Below, piece after piece: positions 12,249 through 19,139 of a stretch of DNA of 20,365 nucleotides. The stretch covers positions 1-20,365 of the forward strand of contig DNNJ01000189.1 in assembly GCA_003487955.1 (NCBI GenBank), in the 5' to 3' direction. A program made the position numbers and the translations under genes. Within the stretch, counting starts at the first letter, position 1; each line of letters begins with the position of its first letter. The stretch is from Clostridiales bacterium. GTDB lineage: Bacteria > Bacillota > Clostridia > Tissierellales > Sedimentibacteraceae. The notes below the pieces were generated by a model. That model worked only from the letters and a program-made list of their open reading frames with translations, was not told where the DNA came from and made no database searches.

Positions 12249-13162
12249 TGGTAGAGGATAAAACGAAAAACAATAATAGAATGTTTATAGCTGTTAAAAT
12301 AAAAAATAAATACAATTCGTTAAAAACATTTTTGAAACTACTTTTTACAAATAAACTGACAGGATTTGCATTTGTTGTAATAGCTGCACTTGTTATTATT
12401 GCAATTTTTGCTCCAATTATAGCTCCATATCCTGACCAAGGTCTCGGCAAAGTTAATTTAGACGAGGTGTTTCAATCTCCTAATGCTAAGCATATTTTTG
12501 GAACAGATGAATTAGGAAGAGATATTTTTAGCAGACTTGTTTATGGAGCCAGAATATCCTTGTCAATATCTATAATTACAATTGTTATTGCGCTCATTAT
12601 TGCTATACCTTTAGGTTTAATATCAGGATATTATGGAGGTGTGGTTGATGAAATAATTATGAGGATAACGGATATATTTTTAAGCTTTCCTCCTTTGTTA
12701 ATAGCAATAGTGATAGCATCGTTTTTAGGACCTAGTTTGAAAAATGCTGTAATAGCAATAGCAATAGCATGGTGGCCGTCCTACGCAAGATTAATCAGAG
12801 CACAAGTAATATCTGTTAAGCAGAAGCCATTTATCAGTGCATCTAAATGTATAGGAACCAGTGATTTTAAAATTATGCTGTCACACATACTGCCGAATTC
12901 AATTGCACCCATAATTATTCAAGCATCTATGGATATGGGTTCAGTTATACTTACAGCAGCTTCATTAAGCTTTATAGGTCTTGGCGCTCAAGCTCCTGAA
13001 CCGGAATGGGGTCTAATAATAAGTACATCGCGTAGATTTATTATTGATGCATGGTGGTATACTGTATATCCCGGTATAGTTATATTTATAACAGTATTAA
13101 GTTTCAATTTGTTAGGTGACGGTTTGAGAGAAGTTCTTGATCCTAAAACGAGGGTGAGGTGA
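12248..13162 (+). CDS. dppC: Peptide ABC transporter permease (DppC/OppC type)
   Basis: A 304-residue inner-membrane protein. After about 37 mostly basic cytoplasmic residues comes the first membrane segment (FAFVVIAALVIIAIFAPIIAP), then the family marks HIFGTDELGRDIFSRLVYGARISL, split here by the periplasmic stretch, DIFLSFPPLL, and the EAA loop region ISASKCIGTSDFKIMLSHILPNS. The C-terminus SLSFIGLGAQAPEPEWG and LGDGLREVLDPK are typical. It overlaps the end of dppB by one base and ends where dppD begins. It pairs with DppB to form the translocation path. Confidence 0.9.
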   Translation: MVEDKTKNNNRMFIAVKIKNKYNSLKTFLKLLFTNKLTGFAFVVIAALVIIAIFAPIIAPYPDQGLGKVNLDEVFQSPNAKHIFGTDELGRDIFSRLVYGARISLSISIITIVIALIIAIPLGLISGYYGGVVDEIIMRITDIFLSFPPLLIAIVIASFLGPSLKNAVIAIAIAWWPSYARLIRAQVISVKQKPFISASKCIGTSDFKIMLSHILPNSIAPIIIQASMDMGSVILTAASLSFIGLGAQAPEPEWGLIISTSRRFIIDAWWYTVYPGIVIFITVLSFNLLGDGLREVLDPKTRVR

Positions 13163-13167
13163 TTGGT

Positions 13168-14166
13168 GTGTTTGATAGAGCACTTGAAATAATAGATTTA
13201 GAAGTTAAGGCTAAAACTGTATCAGGTACTGCGGAGCTTCTTAACATTAAAGAGCTGATTCTCGATTGGGGAGAAATAGTCGGTATTGTAGGAGAGAGTG
13301 GCTCCGGTAAAAGTATATTAGCACTTACAATTATGGGACTTTTACCAAAGAATGCCTATGTGACAAAAGGTAAGATTTTATACAAAGGTGAAGACCTTTT
13401 GAAGAAAAATGAAAAATTTATGAGGGAAAAAATTCGAGGCAATGAAATAACCATGATATTCCAAGATCCTATGGCATCTCTTAATCCGGTATTCACAGTA
13501 AGGAATCAGCTTACTTCTGTAATAAAAGTGAAAAACCCTCAACTGAGTAAAAATGAAATATATAAGAAAGCTATTGAAATGTTAGATGTGGTTAAATTAA
13601 GCGATCCTGAAATGACTATGAACAAATATCCGCATGAATTAAGTGGAGGTATGAGGCAAAGGGTACTCATAGCCATGGCTCTTTCAGCTCAAGCAAAAAT
13701 TCTTATTTCTGATGAAGCTACAAGAGCTTTAGATGTTACAATCCAATTAGGTATTATAAAATTAATTCAAGAACTTGGAGAAAAATTCAATTTATCAACA
13801 TTGTTTATATCCAGTAATATGGCTTTAATTGCTACTGTATGCAAAAAGATAAACGTATTGTATTCAGGAGAGGTAATAGAAAAAGGGAATACCAATGATA
13901 TAATAAAGGAAGCAAGACATGTATATACAAAATCATTTTTAGCTTCATTACCTACTGAAGGGAAAAAAGGTACAGTATTACCTATTCTTGAGGGCAACTA
14001 TCTTAGTATTTTAGATAAACCTAAAAATTGCATATTTTCAAATAGATGTCCGATTATTACAGATGAATGCAGAGGTGAAAAACCTTCACTGTCAGCAATA
14101 TCCGAAAGTCACAGTGTTTCATGTTTTAAAAATCTCAATTCTGATAAAACAGATAAGGGAGCGTAG
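13168..14166 (+). CDS. dppD: Peptide ABC transporter ATPase (DppD/OppD type) with altered H-loop
   Basis: A 332-residue cytoplasmic ATPase. It has Walker A GESGSGKS (42-49), Q-loop FQDP, signature LSGGM (158-162), Walker B ILISDE (178-183) and the C-terminal oligopeptide-transporter Cys motif (NCIFSNRCP, later C-x-x-x-x-P and HSVSC) that in some relatives binds an Fe-S cluster. Two changes stand out: the H-loop, normally ITHD, is ISSN (214-217), so the switch His is Ser; and after Walker B the usual PTTALD is ATRALD. The catalytic Glu is kept. This suggests one weakened ATP site in the DppD/DppF pair. Start: GTG 13168 has GAGGTG with a 6-nt gap; GTG 13159 is in frame too and would overlap dppC by 4 bases. 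Confidence 0.87.
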   Translation: MFDRALEIIDLEVKAKTVSGTAELLNIKELILDWGEIVGIVGESGSGKSILALTIMGLLPKNAYVTKGKILYKGEDLLKKNEKFMREKIRGNEITMIFQDPMASLNPVFTVRNQLTSVIKVKNPQLSKNEIYKKAIEMLDVVKLSDPEMTMNKYPHELSGGMRQRVLIAMALSAQAKILISDEATRALDVTIQLGIIKLIQELGEKFNLSTLFISSNMALIATVCKKINVLYSGEVIEKGNTNDIIKEARHVYTKSFLASLPTEGKKGTVLPILEGNYLSILDKPKNCIFSNRCPIITDECRGEKPSLSAISESHSVSCFKNLNSDKTDKGA

Positions 14167-14169
14167 TGT

Positions 14170-15135
14170 ATGAATTATTTATTAAATACAAAAAATCTAA
14201 AGAAGTATTTTCCTGTAAATAAGAATTTGTTCAATAAAGCTTCAAAATATGTACATGCAGTTGATGATGTAAGCTTTTCAGTTGAAAGTAAAGACATTAT
14301 AGGTATAGTAGGGGAATCGGGATGTGGAAAATCAACGCTTGCTCAGCTTATAATGGGAATATACACACCAACCTCCGGAACTATTGAGTTTGAAGGAAAA
14401 AGCATAAATCTCCAAAATAAAAGGAATATGCTTGCTTATAAAAGAAATATTCAGATGGTGTTTCAAGATCCATATTGGTCACTAAATCCCAGGAAAATGG
14501 CTAAGGATATAATAGCCGAACCTATGAGGGTTCATAAAACAGTAAATGAATACGATATGGATAGTGAAATACAAAGACTGTTAAATATGGTAGGAATAAG
14601 CGGAGATCGAATGTATGAATTTCCCCATGAATTTTCGGGTGGTGAGCGACAACGTATTGCAATAGCAAGATCACTTTCTTTAAGCCCAAAACTATTAATA
14701 TTAGATGAGCCTACCAGCTCAATTGATACGCTTTCTCAGGCAGGTATACTTAATTTATTAATTAGGATTAGGGATGAACTAAATTTATCATATTTACTTA
14801 TTTCACATGACTTGAGCGTAATACATTTTATGTCAAACAAAATAATAGTTATGTACCTCGGGAAAATAGTTGAAATGGGTGATGTTAATGAAATATTCAA
14901 TAATATGCTGCATCCTTATACAAAAGCATTGATGTTGGCAATACCGTCTATAGATTCATCGGGCAACATAAAAAAGATTGAAGCATTAGAAGGAAATGTG
15001 CCAAGTGCTATAAATATTCCAAAGGGCTGTAGGTTTAATGCAAGATGTAAGGATTGTATGGATATTTGTGTAACAGAAGAGCCGACACTAAAAAAGATAG
15101 ATAAAAATCATTCTGTTGCATGTCATTTATACTAA
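14170..15135 (+). CDS. dppF: Peptide ABC transporter ATPase (DppF/OppF type)
   Basis: A 321-residue cytoplasmic ATPase, partner of DppD. Walker A GESGCGKS (48-55), Q-loop VFQDPYWSLNPR (97-108), signature FSGGE (155-159; usually LSGGQ or LSGGE), Walker B LLILDE (175-180) and an intact H-loop ISHD (H213). The C-terminus carries the four-Cys oligopeptide-transporter motif (GCRFNARCKDC, then C-x-x-x-x-P and HSVAC). GGGAG lies about 7 nt before the ATG, with only 3 bp between the dppD stop and this start. It supplies the intact Walker B/H-loop site of the heterodimer. Last gene of the operon. Confidence 0.9.
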   Translation: MNYLLNTKNLKKYFPVNKNLFNKASKYVHAVDDVSFSVESKDIIGIVGESGCGKSTLAQLIMGIYTPTSGTIEFEGKSINLQNKRNMLAYKRNIQMVFQDPYWSLNPRKMAKDIIAEPMRVHKTVNEYDMDSEIQRLLNMVGISGDRMYEFPHEFSGGERQRIAIARSLSLSPKLLILDEPTSSIDTLSQAGILNLLIRIRDELNLSYLLISHDLSVIHFMSNKIIVMYLGKIVEMGDVNEIFNNMLHPYTKALMLAIPSIDSSGNIKKIEALEGNVPSAINIPKGCRFNARCKDCMDICVTEEPTLKKIDKNHSVACHLY

Positions 15136-15159
15136 ATAGCTTTTCATCATGATTTTATT

Positions 15160-15187
15160 ATCAGGGAGCTTGCAAACGCTCCTTGAT
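15160..15187. terminator. Stem-loop at the convergent dppF/feoB junction
   Basis: ATCAGGGAGC pairs with GCTCCTTGAT over 10 bp (one G-U) with an 8-nt loop, 25 bp after dppF and 33 bp after feoB on the other strand. No U-tract follows on either side, so it is probably a shared, non-standard 3'-end signal. Confidence 0.5.
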
Positions 15188-15219
15188 AAATGGATATAAA
15201 TAATATTTACAACATATTA

Positions 15220-17145
15220 TTACCAAATTAACCTGTAAACAGAAGCAGTTACAAAGCATACCAAAAATGCAATTCCGGTAGGGATTATAAATGCTGCGAA
15301 AGTCCATTTTAAACTGCCGGTTTCTTTTTTTATGGTCAATAATGTCGTTGAACAAGGCCAGTGCAGAAGAGAAAACAACATTACATTTATGGCGGTTAAT
15401 ACAGTCCAGCCGCAAGACATTAATATTTGTCTTAAAGAATCAATGCTTTCGTAATCTGTCAAAGCTCCTGTAGACATATATGCCATTAATAGAACCGGCA
15501 TTACTATTTCATTTGCAGGAAAACCGGCAATAAAAGCAATAAGTATGAATCCGTCAAGACCTATTGCCCTGCCTAATGGCTCTAAAAAATTGGCTGCATG
15601 AATCAGTATACTCAGTTCTCCCACATAAATATTTGCTAAAAGCCATGTAACCGCACCTGCCGGTGCTGCAACAGCTGCCGCTCTTAATAATACAAATACG
15701 GTTCTGTCAATAATCGATGTGTAAATTATTCTGCCTACCTGAGGCGCCCTGTAGGGAGGCAGCTCCAAGGTAAATGTAGATGGAACTCCTTTTAATAATG
15801 TTTTAGTTAACAAATAGGACACAGCCAAGGTTGCAGACACACCTACAAGAACTATCAAGGTTATTGACAAAGCAGGTATAATGCTGTCAAGAAATGAACC
15901 GGTAAATGCAAAAAACGCTGCCGACAATACTATAATTAACGGGAATCTGCCGTTGCAGGGCACAAGATTATTGGTAATAATGGCAATTAATCTTTCTCTT
16001 GGAGAGTCAATAATTCTGCAGCCTATAACTCCTGCAGCATTGCATCCGAAACCCATGCACATAGAAAGACACATTTTACCGTGGGCACCTGCTTTTTTAA
16101 ACAAATGGTCTAAATTAAATGCCACCCTCGGCAAATATCCCAAGTCTTCAAATAGAGTGAACAAAGGAAAAAATATTGCCATGGGAGGAAGCATTACAGA
16201 AACAACCCATGCAAGGGTTCCGTACATACCATCGATTACAATACCCCTTAAAAAATCATTAACACCTAAGCCTATGAAAATTTCATTTAGCTTATATTGT
16301 AAACCAAACAATAGCTCAGCTAAAATCTGTGAAGGCATATTTGCTCCCTGAATAGTAATCCAGAAAATCAGCCCCAACAAGGCAAGCATAATAGGTATTC
16401 CGAATTTTTTTGAAGTTACAATATCATCGATTTTTTTGTCTCTGTTAAGTTTGTTAATATCCTCCTTTACGTATTTTTGTTTCAGCTCATTGGCATAATT
16501 GTAATTTTGTTCTGTGATTTTTTCTCTTGTTTCAGACTCATACTGAAGATATGATAAATTTTTAAGTTCATCTGATTCGGTTTGTTTAAATGATACATTC
16601 TCAATGGCTTTCTTAAGTTCATTCATGCCCTGACCGCTTCTTGCAGCTGTTAATACAACGGGTATATTTAATTCATTTTGCAGACCTTGTCTGTCGATTG
16701 TAATATTTTTTTTCTTTGCTTCATCTATTAAATTGATACATAATATAACCTTTTTTGTAAGTTTTGAAATCTGGAATACCAAATTCAAATTTCTTTCAAG
16801 GCAGGTGGCGTCCGCAACGACCACCACCGCATCAAAATTGCCGTAACATAAAAAATCTCTTGTTACTTCTTCATCCTTGGAAGCGGTAAACAATGAATAT
16901 GAGCCGGGAAGGTCAACCATAATATATTCATTATTTTTGTATTTAAACTGACCTCTTGCAGAAGCAACTGTTTTACCAGGCCAGTTTCCCGTATGTTGAG
17001 CAAGTCCCGTTAAATAATTAAAAACTGTGCTTTTGCCTGTATTTGGGTTTCCTGCCAAAGCTATGACATACTGTTTATCACCTTTCTCTATTTCATAAAT
17101 ATCTCTCAATGATTCCAATCTTAAGGATTGTGTTGTAAGTCCCAT
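15220..17145 (-). CDS. feoB: Ferrous iron transport protein B
   Basis: A 641-residue inner-membrane Fe(II) importer with an N-terminal GTPase. G1 GNPNTGKST (32-40), G2 around T59 in GNWPGKT, G3 DLPG (78-81) and G4 NLID (138-141; NKxD-type position) are all present. The membrane part starts near residue 250 (FGIPIMLALLGLIFWITIQG) and has the two gate regions LPRVAF...MCMGFGCNAAGVIGCRIID and PPYRAPQ...AGFPANEIVMPVLLMAY, with the conserved Cys/Gly core. AGGAGG lies 7 nt before the ATG and overlaps the end of feoA, so the two genes are coupled. The short tail with SLLHWPCSTTLLTIKKETG is typical. Expected to be expressed under anaerobic, iron-poor conditions through the operator upstream of feoA. 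Confidence 0.96.
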   Translation of the reverse strand: MGLTTQSLRLESLRDIYEIEKGDKQYVIALAGNPNTGKSTVFNYLTGLAQHTGNWPGKTVASARGQFKYKNNEYIMVDLPGSYSLFTASKDEEVTRDFLCYGNFDAVVVVADATCLERNLNLVFQISKLTKKVILCINLIDEAKKKNITIDRQGLQNELNIPVVLTAARSGQGMNELKKAIENVSFKQTESDELKNLSYLQYESETREKITEQNYNYANELKQKYVKEDINKLNRDKKIDDIVTSKKFGIPIMLALLGLIFWITIQGANMPSQILAELLFGLQYKLNEIFIGLGVNDFLRGIVIDGMYGTLAWVVSVMLPPMAIFFPLFTLFEDLGYLPRVAFNLDHLFKKAGAHGKMCLSMCMGFGCNAAGVIGCRIIDSPRERLIAIITNNLVPCNGRFPLIIVLSAAFFAFTGSFLDSIIPALSITLIVLVGVSATLAVSYLLTKTLLKGVPSTFTLELPPYRAPQVGRIIYTSIIDRTVFVLLRAAAVAAPAGAVTWLLANIYVGELSILIHAANFLEPLGRAIGLDGFILIAFIAGFPANEIVMPVLLMAYMSTGALTDYESIDSLRQILMSCGWTVLTAINVMLFSLLHWPCSTTLLTIKKETGSLKWTFAAFIIPTGIAFLVCFVTASVYRLIW

Positions 17146-17156
17146 GATGCAACCTC

Positions 17157-17375
17157 CTATAGCACTTCAATAAATCTTGATTCTTCATTTCTCAGAGCAA
17201 TCATTGCTCCTCTTATTCTGTAAACCGTTAAATTATTTTTTGGACCTTTTCTTAATACTTCCACATCTGCACCTTTTGTCAGTCCCAAAGCAAGAAATCT
17301 TTCCTTTAAATAGTCATGAGCAGAGTTTCGTTCAACCTTTACTGTTTTTCCAACACCAACATCAACTAATTTCAT
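17157..17375 (-). CDS. feoA: Ferrous iron transport protein A (SH3-like)
   Basis: A 72-residue cytoplasmic SH3-like protein that supports FeoB. MKLVDVGVGKTVKVER is followed by LKERFLALGLTKGADVEVLRKG (about 23-44), the ordinary FeoA G-x-x-x-G pattern, and IRGAMIALRNEESRFIEV. AGGAG lies 6 nt before the ATG. Its stop codon falls in the RBS of feoB. It is the first gene of the operon, divergent from the metal-dependent regulator. Confidence 0.92.
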   Translation of the reverse strand: MKLVDVGVGKTVKVERNSAHDYLKERFLALGLTKGADVEVLRKGPKNNLTVYRIRGAMIALRNEESRFIEVL

Positions 17376-17408
17376 AATTAACTCCTGTAATATTTAAAAT
17401 TTAACTGC

Positions 17409-17436
17409 ATAATATTTTTTAGAACATGTTAGCCAA
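17409..17436 (-). promoter_or_regulatory. Promoter of feoAB
   Basis: The minus strand shows TTGGCT (17436-17431), a 16-bp spacer and TATTAT (17414-17409): four and five of six consensus matches. The -35 lies inside the palindromic operator. Confidence 0.5.
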
Positions 17437-17445
17437 AGCTAACAT
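17426..17445. promoter_or_regulatory. Palindromic DtxR/MntR-type operator between feoA and the regulator gene
   Basis: ATGTTAGC - CAAA - GCTAACAT, perfect 8-bp arms. The inner TTAGC/GCTAA resembles the TTAGGTTAGCCTAACCTAA class of DtxR/IdeR boxes. It covers the -35 hexamer of feoAB and, on the other strand, the -35 position of the regulator gene, so the metal-loaded regulator could repress both. Confidence 0.65.
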
Positions 17446-17453
17446 TCTTATCC

Positions 17454-17459
17454 TATAAT
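17454..17459 (+). promoter_or_regulatory. -10 element of the DtxR-family gene
   Basis: A perfect TATAAT, 40 bp before the ATG. At 17-bp spacing the -35 would be AGCCAA (17431-17436), a poor match lying within the operator. Confidence 0.5.
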
Positions 17460-17499
17460 ATGACATTGCTCGAGTTTTGACACATATTAAGGAGGAATT

Positions 17500-17943
17500 A
17501 TGAAGGAAGAATTTTATACATTAAAAGGTTACAAAATAAAGAACGAAGAAGTCCTTTCATCATCAATGGAGGATTATATAGAAATGATATACAGGCTGTC
17601 CGAAAAGTCAGATGAAGTAAGAGTAAGCGAGCTGTCCTCGGCCTTGAATGTACAGCCTCCATCAACAACAAAAATGATAAAAAGATTAGCCAATGAAAAT
17701 TATGTAATTTATGAAAAATACGGATGCATCAAGCTTACTGAAAAAGGAAGAAATATAGGCAGCAAATTGTTGGAAAGGCACAGGATAATTTTCAATTTCC
17801 TAGAATGCATAGGAGTAAAAGAAAATATTTTGGAACAAACCGAAATAATTGAACATGCAGTAAACGATGAGGTTCTAAACAGGTTAAATGAACTGACGAA
17901 ACTTTTAAAAAGTCCTGAAGAATTCTACAATAATAGCGAATAG
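17500..17943 (+). CDS. DtxR/MntR-family metal-dependent transcriptional regulator
   Basis: A 147-residue repressor. After about 20 extra N-terminal residues comes SMEDYIEMIYRL, matching the MntR start that holds the metal ligands Asp and Glu. The winged HTH follows (RVSELSSALNVQPPSTTKMIKRL, then VIYEKYGCIKLTEKG). The dimerisation part keeps ERHRIIFNFLECIGV (His ligand) and TEIIEHAV (Glu, Glu, His ligands), so all MntR-like ligands appear present. There is no SH3 domain, as in MntR. GGAGG lies 4 nt before the ATG. Its position opposite feoAB with a shared palindrome suggests it senses Fe(II) and represses feoAB and itself; Mn(II) sensing is possible. No Fe/Mn choice can be made from the ligands by eye. 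Confidence 0.88.
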   Translation: MKEEFYTLKGYKIKNEEVLSSSMEDYIEMIYRLSEKSDEVRVSELSSALNVQPPSTTKMIKRLANENYVIYEKYGCIKLTEKGRNIGSKLLERHRIIFNFLECIGVKENILEQTEIIEHAVNDEVLNRLNELTKLLKSPEEFYNNSE

Positions 17944-17945
17944 CA

Positions 17946-18131
17946 AAAAATAATAAATGTTAAGCGAACATTTGCAGGACACGATTATAATTCTTAGCGA
18001 ATGCAGGCTAAAATCCGTTAAGCAGCTTGCGCTGTTTGAGCGAAGCGAGTTTGCAAGCTGTAGGATTTTAGCTAAGAATGAGCTCCTAGAATTATTCGTG
18101 TCCGAACCGTGAGCGAACATTTATTATTTTT
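17946..18131. repeat. Imperfect foldback (long inverted repeat) of about 186 bp
   Basis: The two halves pair in several blocks. The outermost is 16 bp, AAAAATAATAAATGTT (17946-17961) with its complement at 18116-18131; then GGACACGA, ATAATTCT, GCTAAAATCC and CAGCTTGC each pair with partners in the right half. The centre holds TTTGAGCGAAGCGAGTTT. Unpaired bulges separate the blocks. GCGAACATTT also occurs as a direct repeat in both halves (17964-17973, 18113-18122). It fills the gap between convergent genes and overlaps the last codons and stop of the small minus-strand gene. It could be a MITE-like foldback or a large two-way terminator. Confidence 0.7.
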
Positions 18132-18252
18132 CATTCTCGTCAACGTCTTTTTTCCGCTCTTGAACTTCAAATTCACCCGGAATATACACATTCCCCGGAT
18201 TTGTAGGTTTTCTATTTTTCATTTTCAATTTATTCGTTAACTTCTTAAACAT
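18124..18252 (-). CDS. Small basic/acidic hypothetical protein (42 aa)
   Basis: Not a recognised family. From the chosen ATG it reads MFKKLTNKLKMKNRKP, then TNPGNVYIPGEFEVQE, then RKKDVDENEK: a basic N-terminal helix, a short Pro/Gly middle and a charged tail, with no membrane segment and no Cys. An in-frame start 22 codons upstream (18318) exists, but AAAGGCGG lies 7-8 nt before the 18252 ATG. Its last codons are inside the outer arm of the foldback. The coding status is supported mainly by the RBS and a protein-like composition. Confidence 0.5.
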   Translation of the reverse strand: MFKKLTNKLKMKNRKPTNPGNVYIPGEFEVQERKKDVDENEK

Positions 18253-18380
18253 AGTCTCACCGCCTTTTTTCATAGTTTTACTCAAATTTATAAATATATA
18301 CAAAACTCCAATTATCATTAACCTATTTTTTTGTTTTGAATAACATATTGTTAAGGAGTTACAGTATAACGGAGGTAGAT

Positions 18381-19139
18381 ATGGAATATATTTGTGAACT
18401 GAAAAATATCTCTAAAAGATTTCATACAATAAATAACGAGACAAAGGCAATTGACGATATTTCCTTTAAAGTTAAGAAAGGGGAGATAGTTTCGATAGTA
18501 GGACCTTCAGGCTCGGGAAAATCAACTGTGTTATCGCTTATAGCCGGATTGGAGGAGCCGTCTGAGGGAGAAGTCATTGTTAATACCAACAGTATAGGTT
18601 TCATGTTTCAAAAAGACCAGTTATATGAATGGAGAAATGTTTATAAAAACTGTCTTCTTGGTTTAGAAGTAAAAAACATGGATAATGATGAAAATAAGAT
18701 AAAAGTAAAAAAGATGCTTGAAAAATATGGGTTGACTAATTTTAAAAAACATTATCCCAGCCAACTGTCAGGAGGAATGAGGCAAAGAGCTGCCTTGGTG
18801 CGCACTTTGGCAATTGAACCTGATTTATTATTATTGGATGAGCCCTTTTCTGCATTGGACTATCAAACAAGACTTGCAATTGGAGACGAAGTGGGTACGA
18901 TTCTAAGAAATGAAAAAATAAGCACCATACTTGTAACTCATGACATACCTGAAGCTGTGAGTATATCAGATAGGGTTATAGTTTTCACTGAAAGGCCGGC
19001 TAAAATTAAAAAGGAATATGAAATAAAGTTTGATGAGTGCCACGGTGAAAGAACACCTATGAAATGCAGGAACACCTTGACCTTTGGCGAATATTTCAGA
19101 AATATATGGAGGGATTTAGATGTGGAAAAAGAAGAATGA
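18381..19139 (+). CDS. NitT/TauT (SsuB/TauB)-type ABC transporter ATP-binding protein
   Basis: A 252-residue cytoplasmic ATPase. Walker A GPSGSGKST (about 46-54), Q-loop FMFQKDQLYEWRNVYKN, signature LSGGMRQRAALVRTLA, Walker B LLLLDEPFSALD and H-loop LVTHDIPEA, all intact; the style (PFSALD, THDIPEAV) is that of nitrate/sulfonate/taurine importers. An upstream in-frame TTG (18336) gives a longer reading, but GGAGG lies 5 nt before the ATG at 18381, where the family normally starts. It overlaps the permease gene by 20 bp, so the two are translationally coupled. No binding-protein gene is adjacent. No clear promoter or riboswitch was seen in 18319-18380. Confidence 0.9.
   Translation: MEYICELKNISKRFHTINNETKAIDDISFKVKKGEIVSIVGPSGSGKSTVLSLIAGLEEPSEGEVIVNTNSIGFMFQKDQLYEWRNVYKNCLLGLEVKNMDNDENKIKVKKMLEKYGLTNFKKHYPSQLSGGMRQRAALVRTLAIEPDLLLLDEPFSALDYQTRLAIGDEVGTILRNEKISTILVTHDIPEAVSISDRVIVFTERPAKIKKEYEIKFDECHGERTPMKCRNTLTFGEYFRNIWRDLDVEKEE

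Noticed and set aside
15161..15415. An 84-codon minus-strand frame at the end of feoB
   Set aside because: It is a frame-shifted reading of the feoB 3' end.
17477..17482. TTGACA before the DtxR-family start
   Set aside because: It lies downstream of the perfect -10 at 17454 and any paired -10 would fall at or after the start codon.
17905..18120. A 71-codon minus-strand frame in the foldback
   Set aside because: It covers the inverted repeat and the end of the DtxR-family gene; repeat-derived open frame with no RBS.
18309..18335. Fur box before the NitT/TauT-type genes
   Set aside because: One half-site (AATGATAATT on the minus strand) is visible, but the second arm is absent.
18343..18352. 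Shared AATAACATAT sequence with the TM1266 operator region
   Set aside because: It is a ten-base AT-rich match and the surrounding palindrome geometry differs, so chance is a sufficient explanation.
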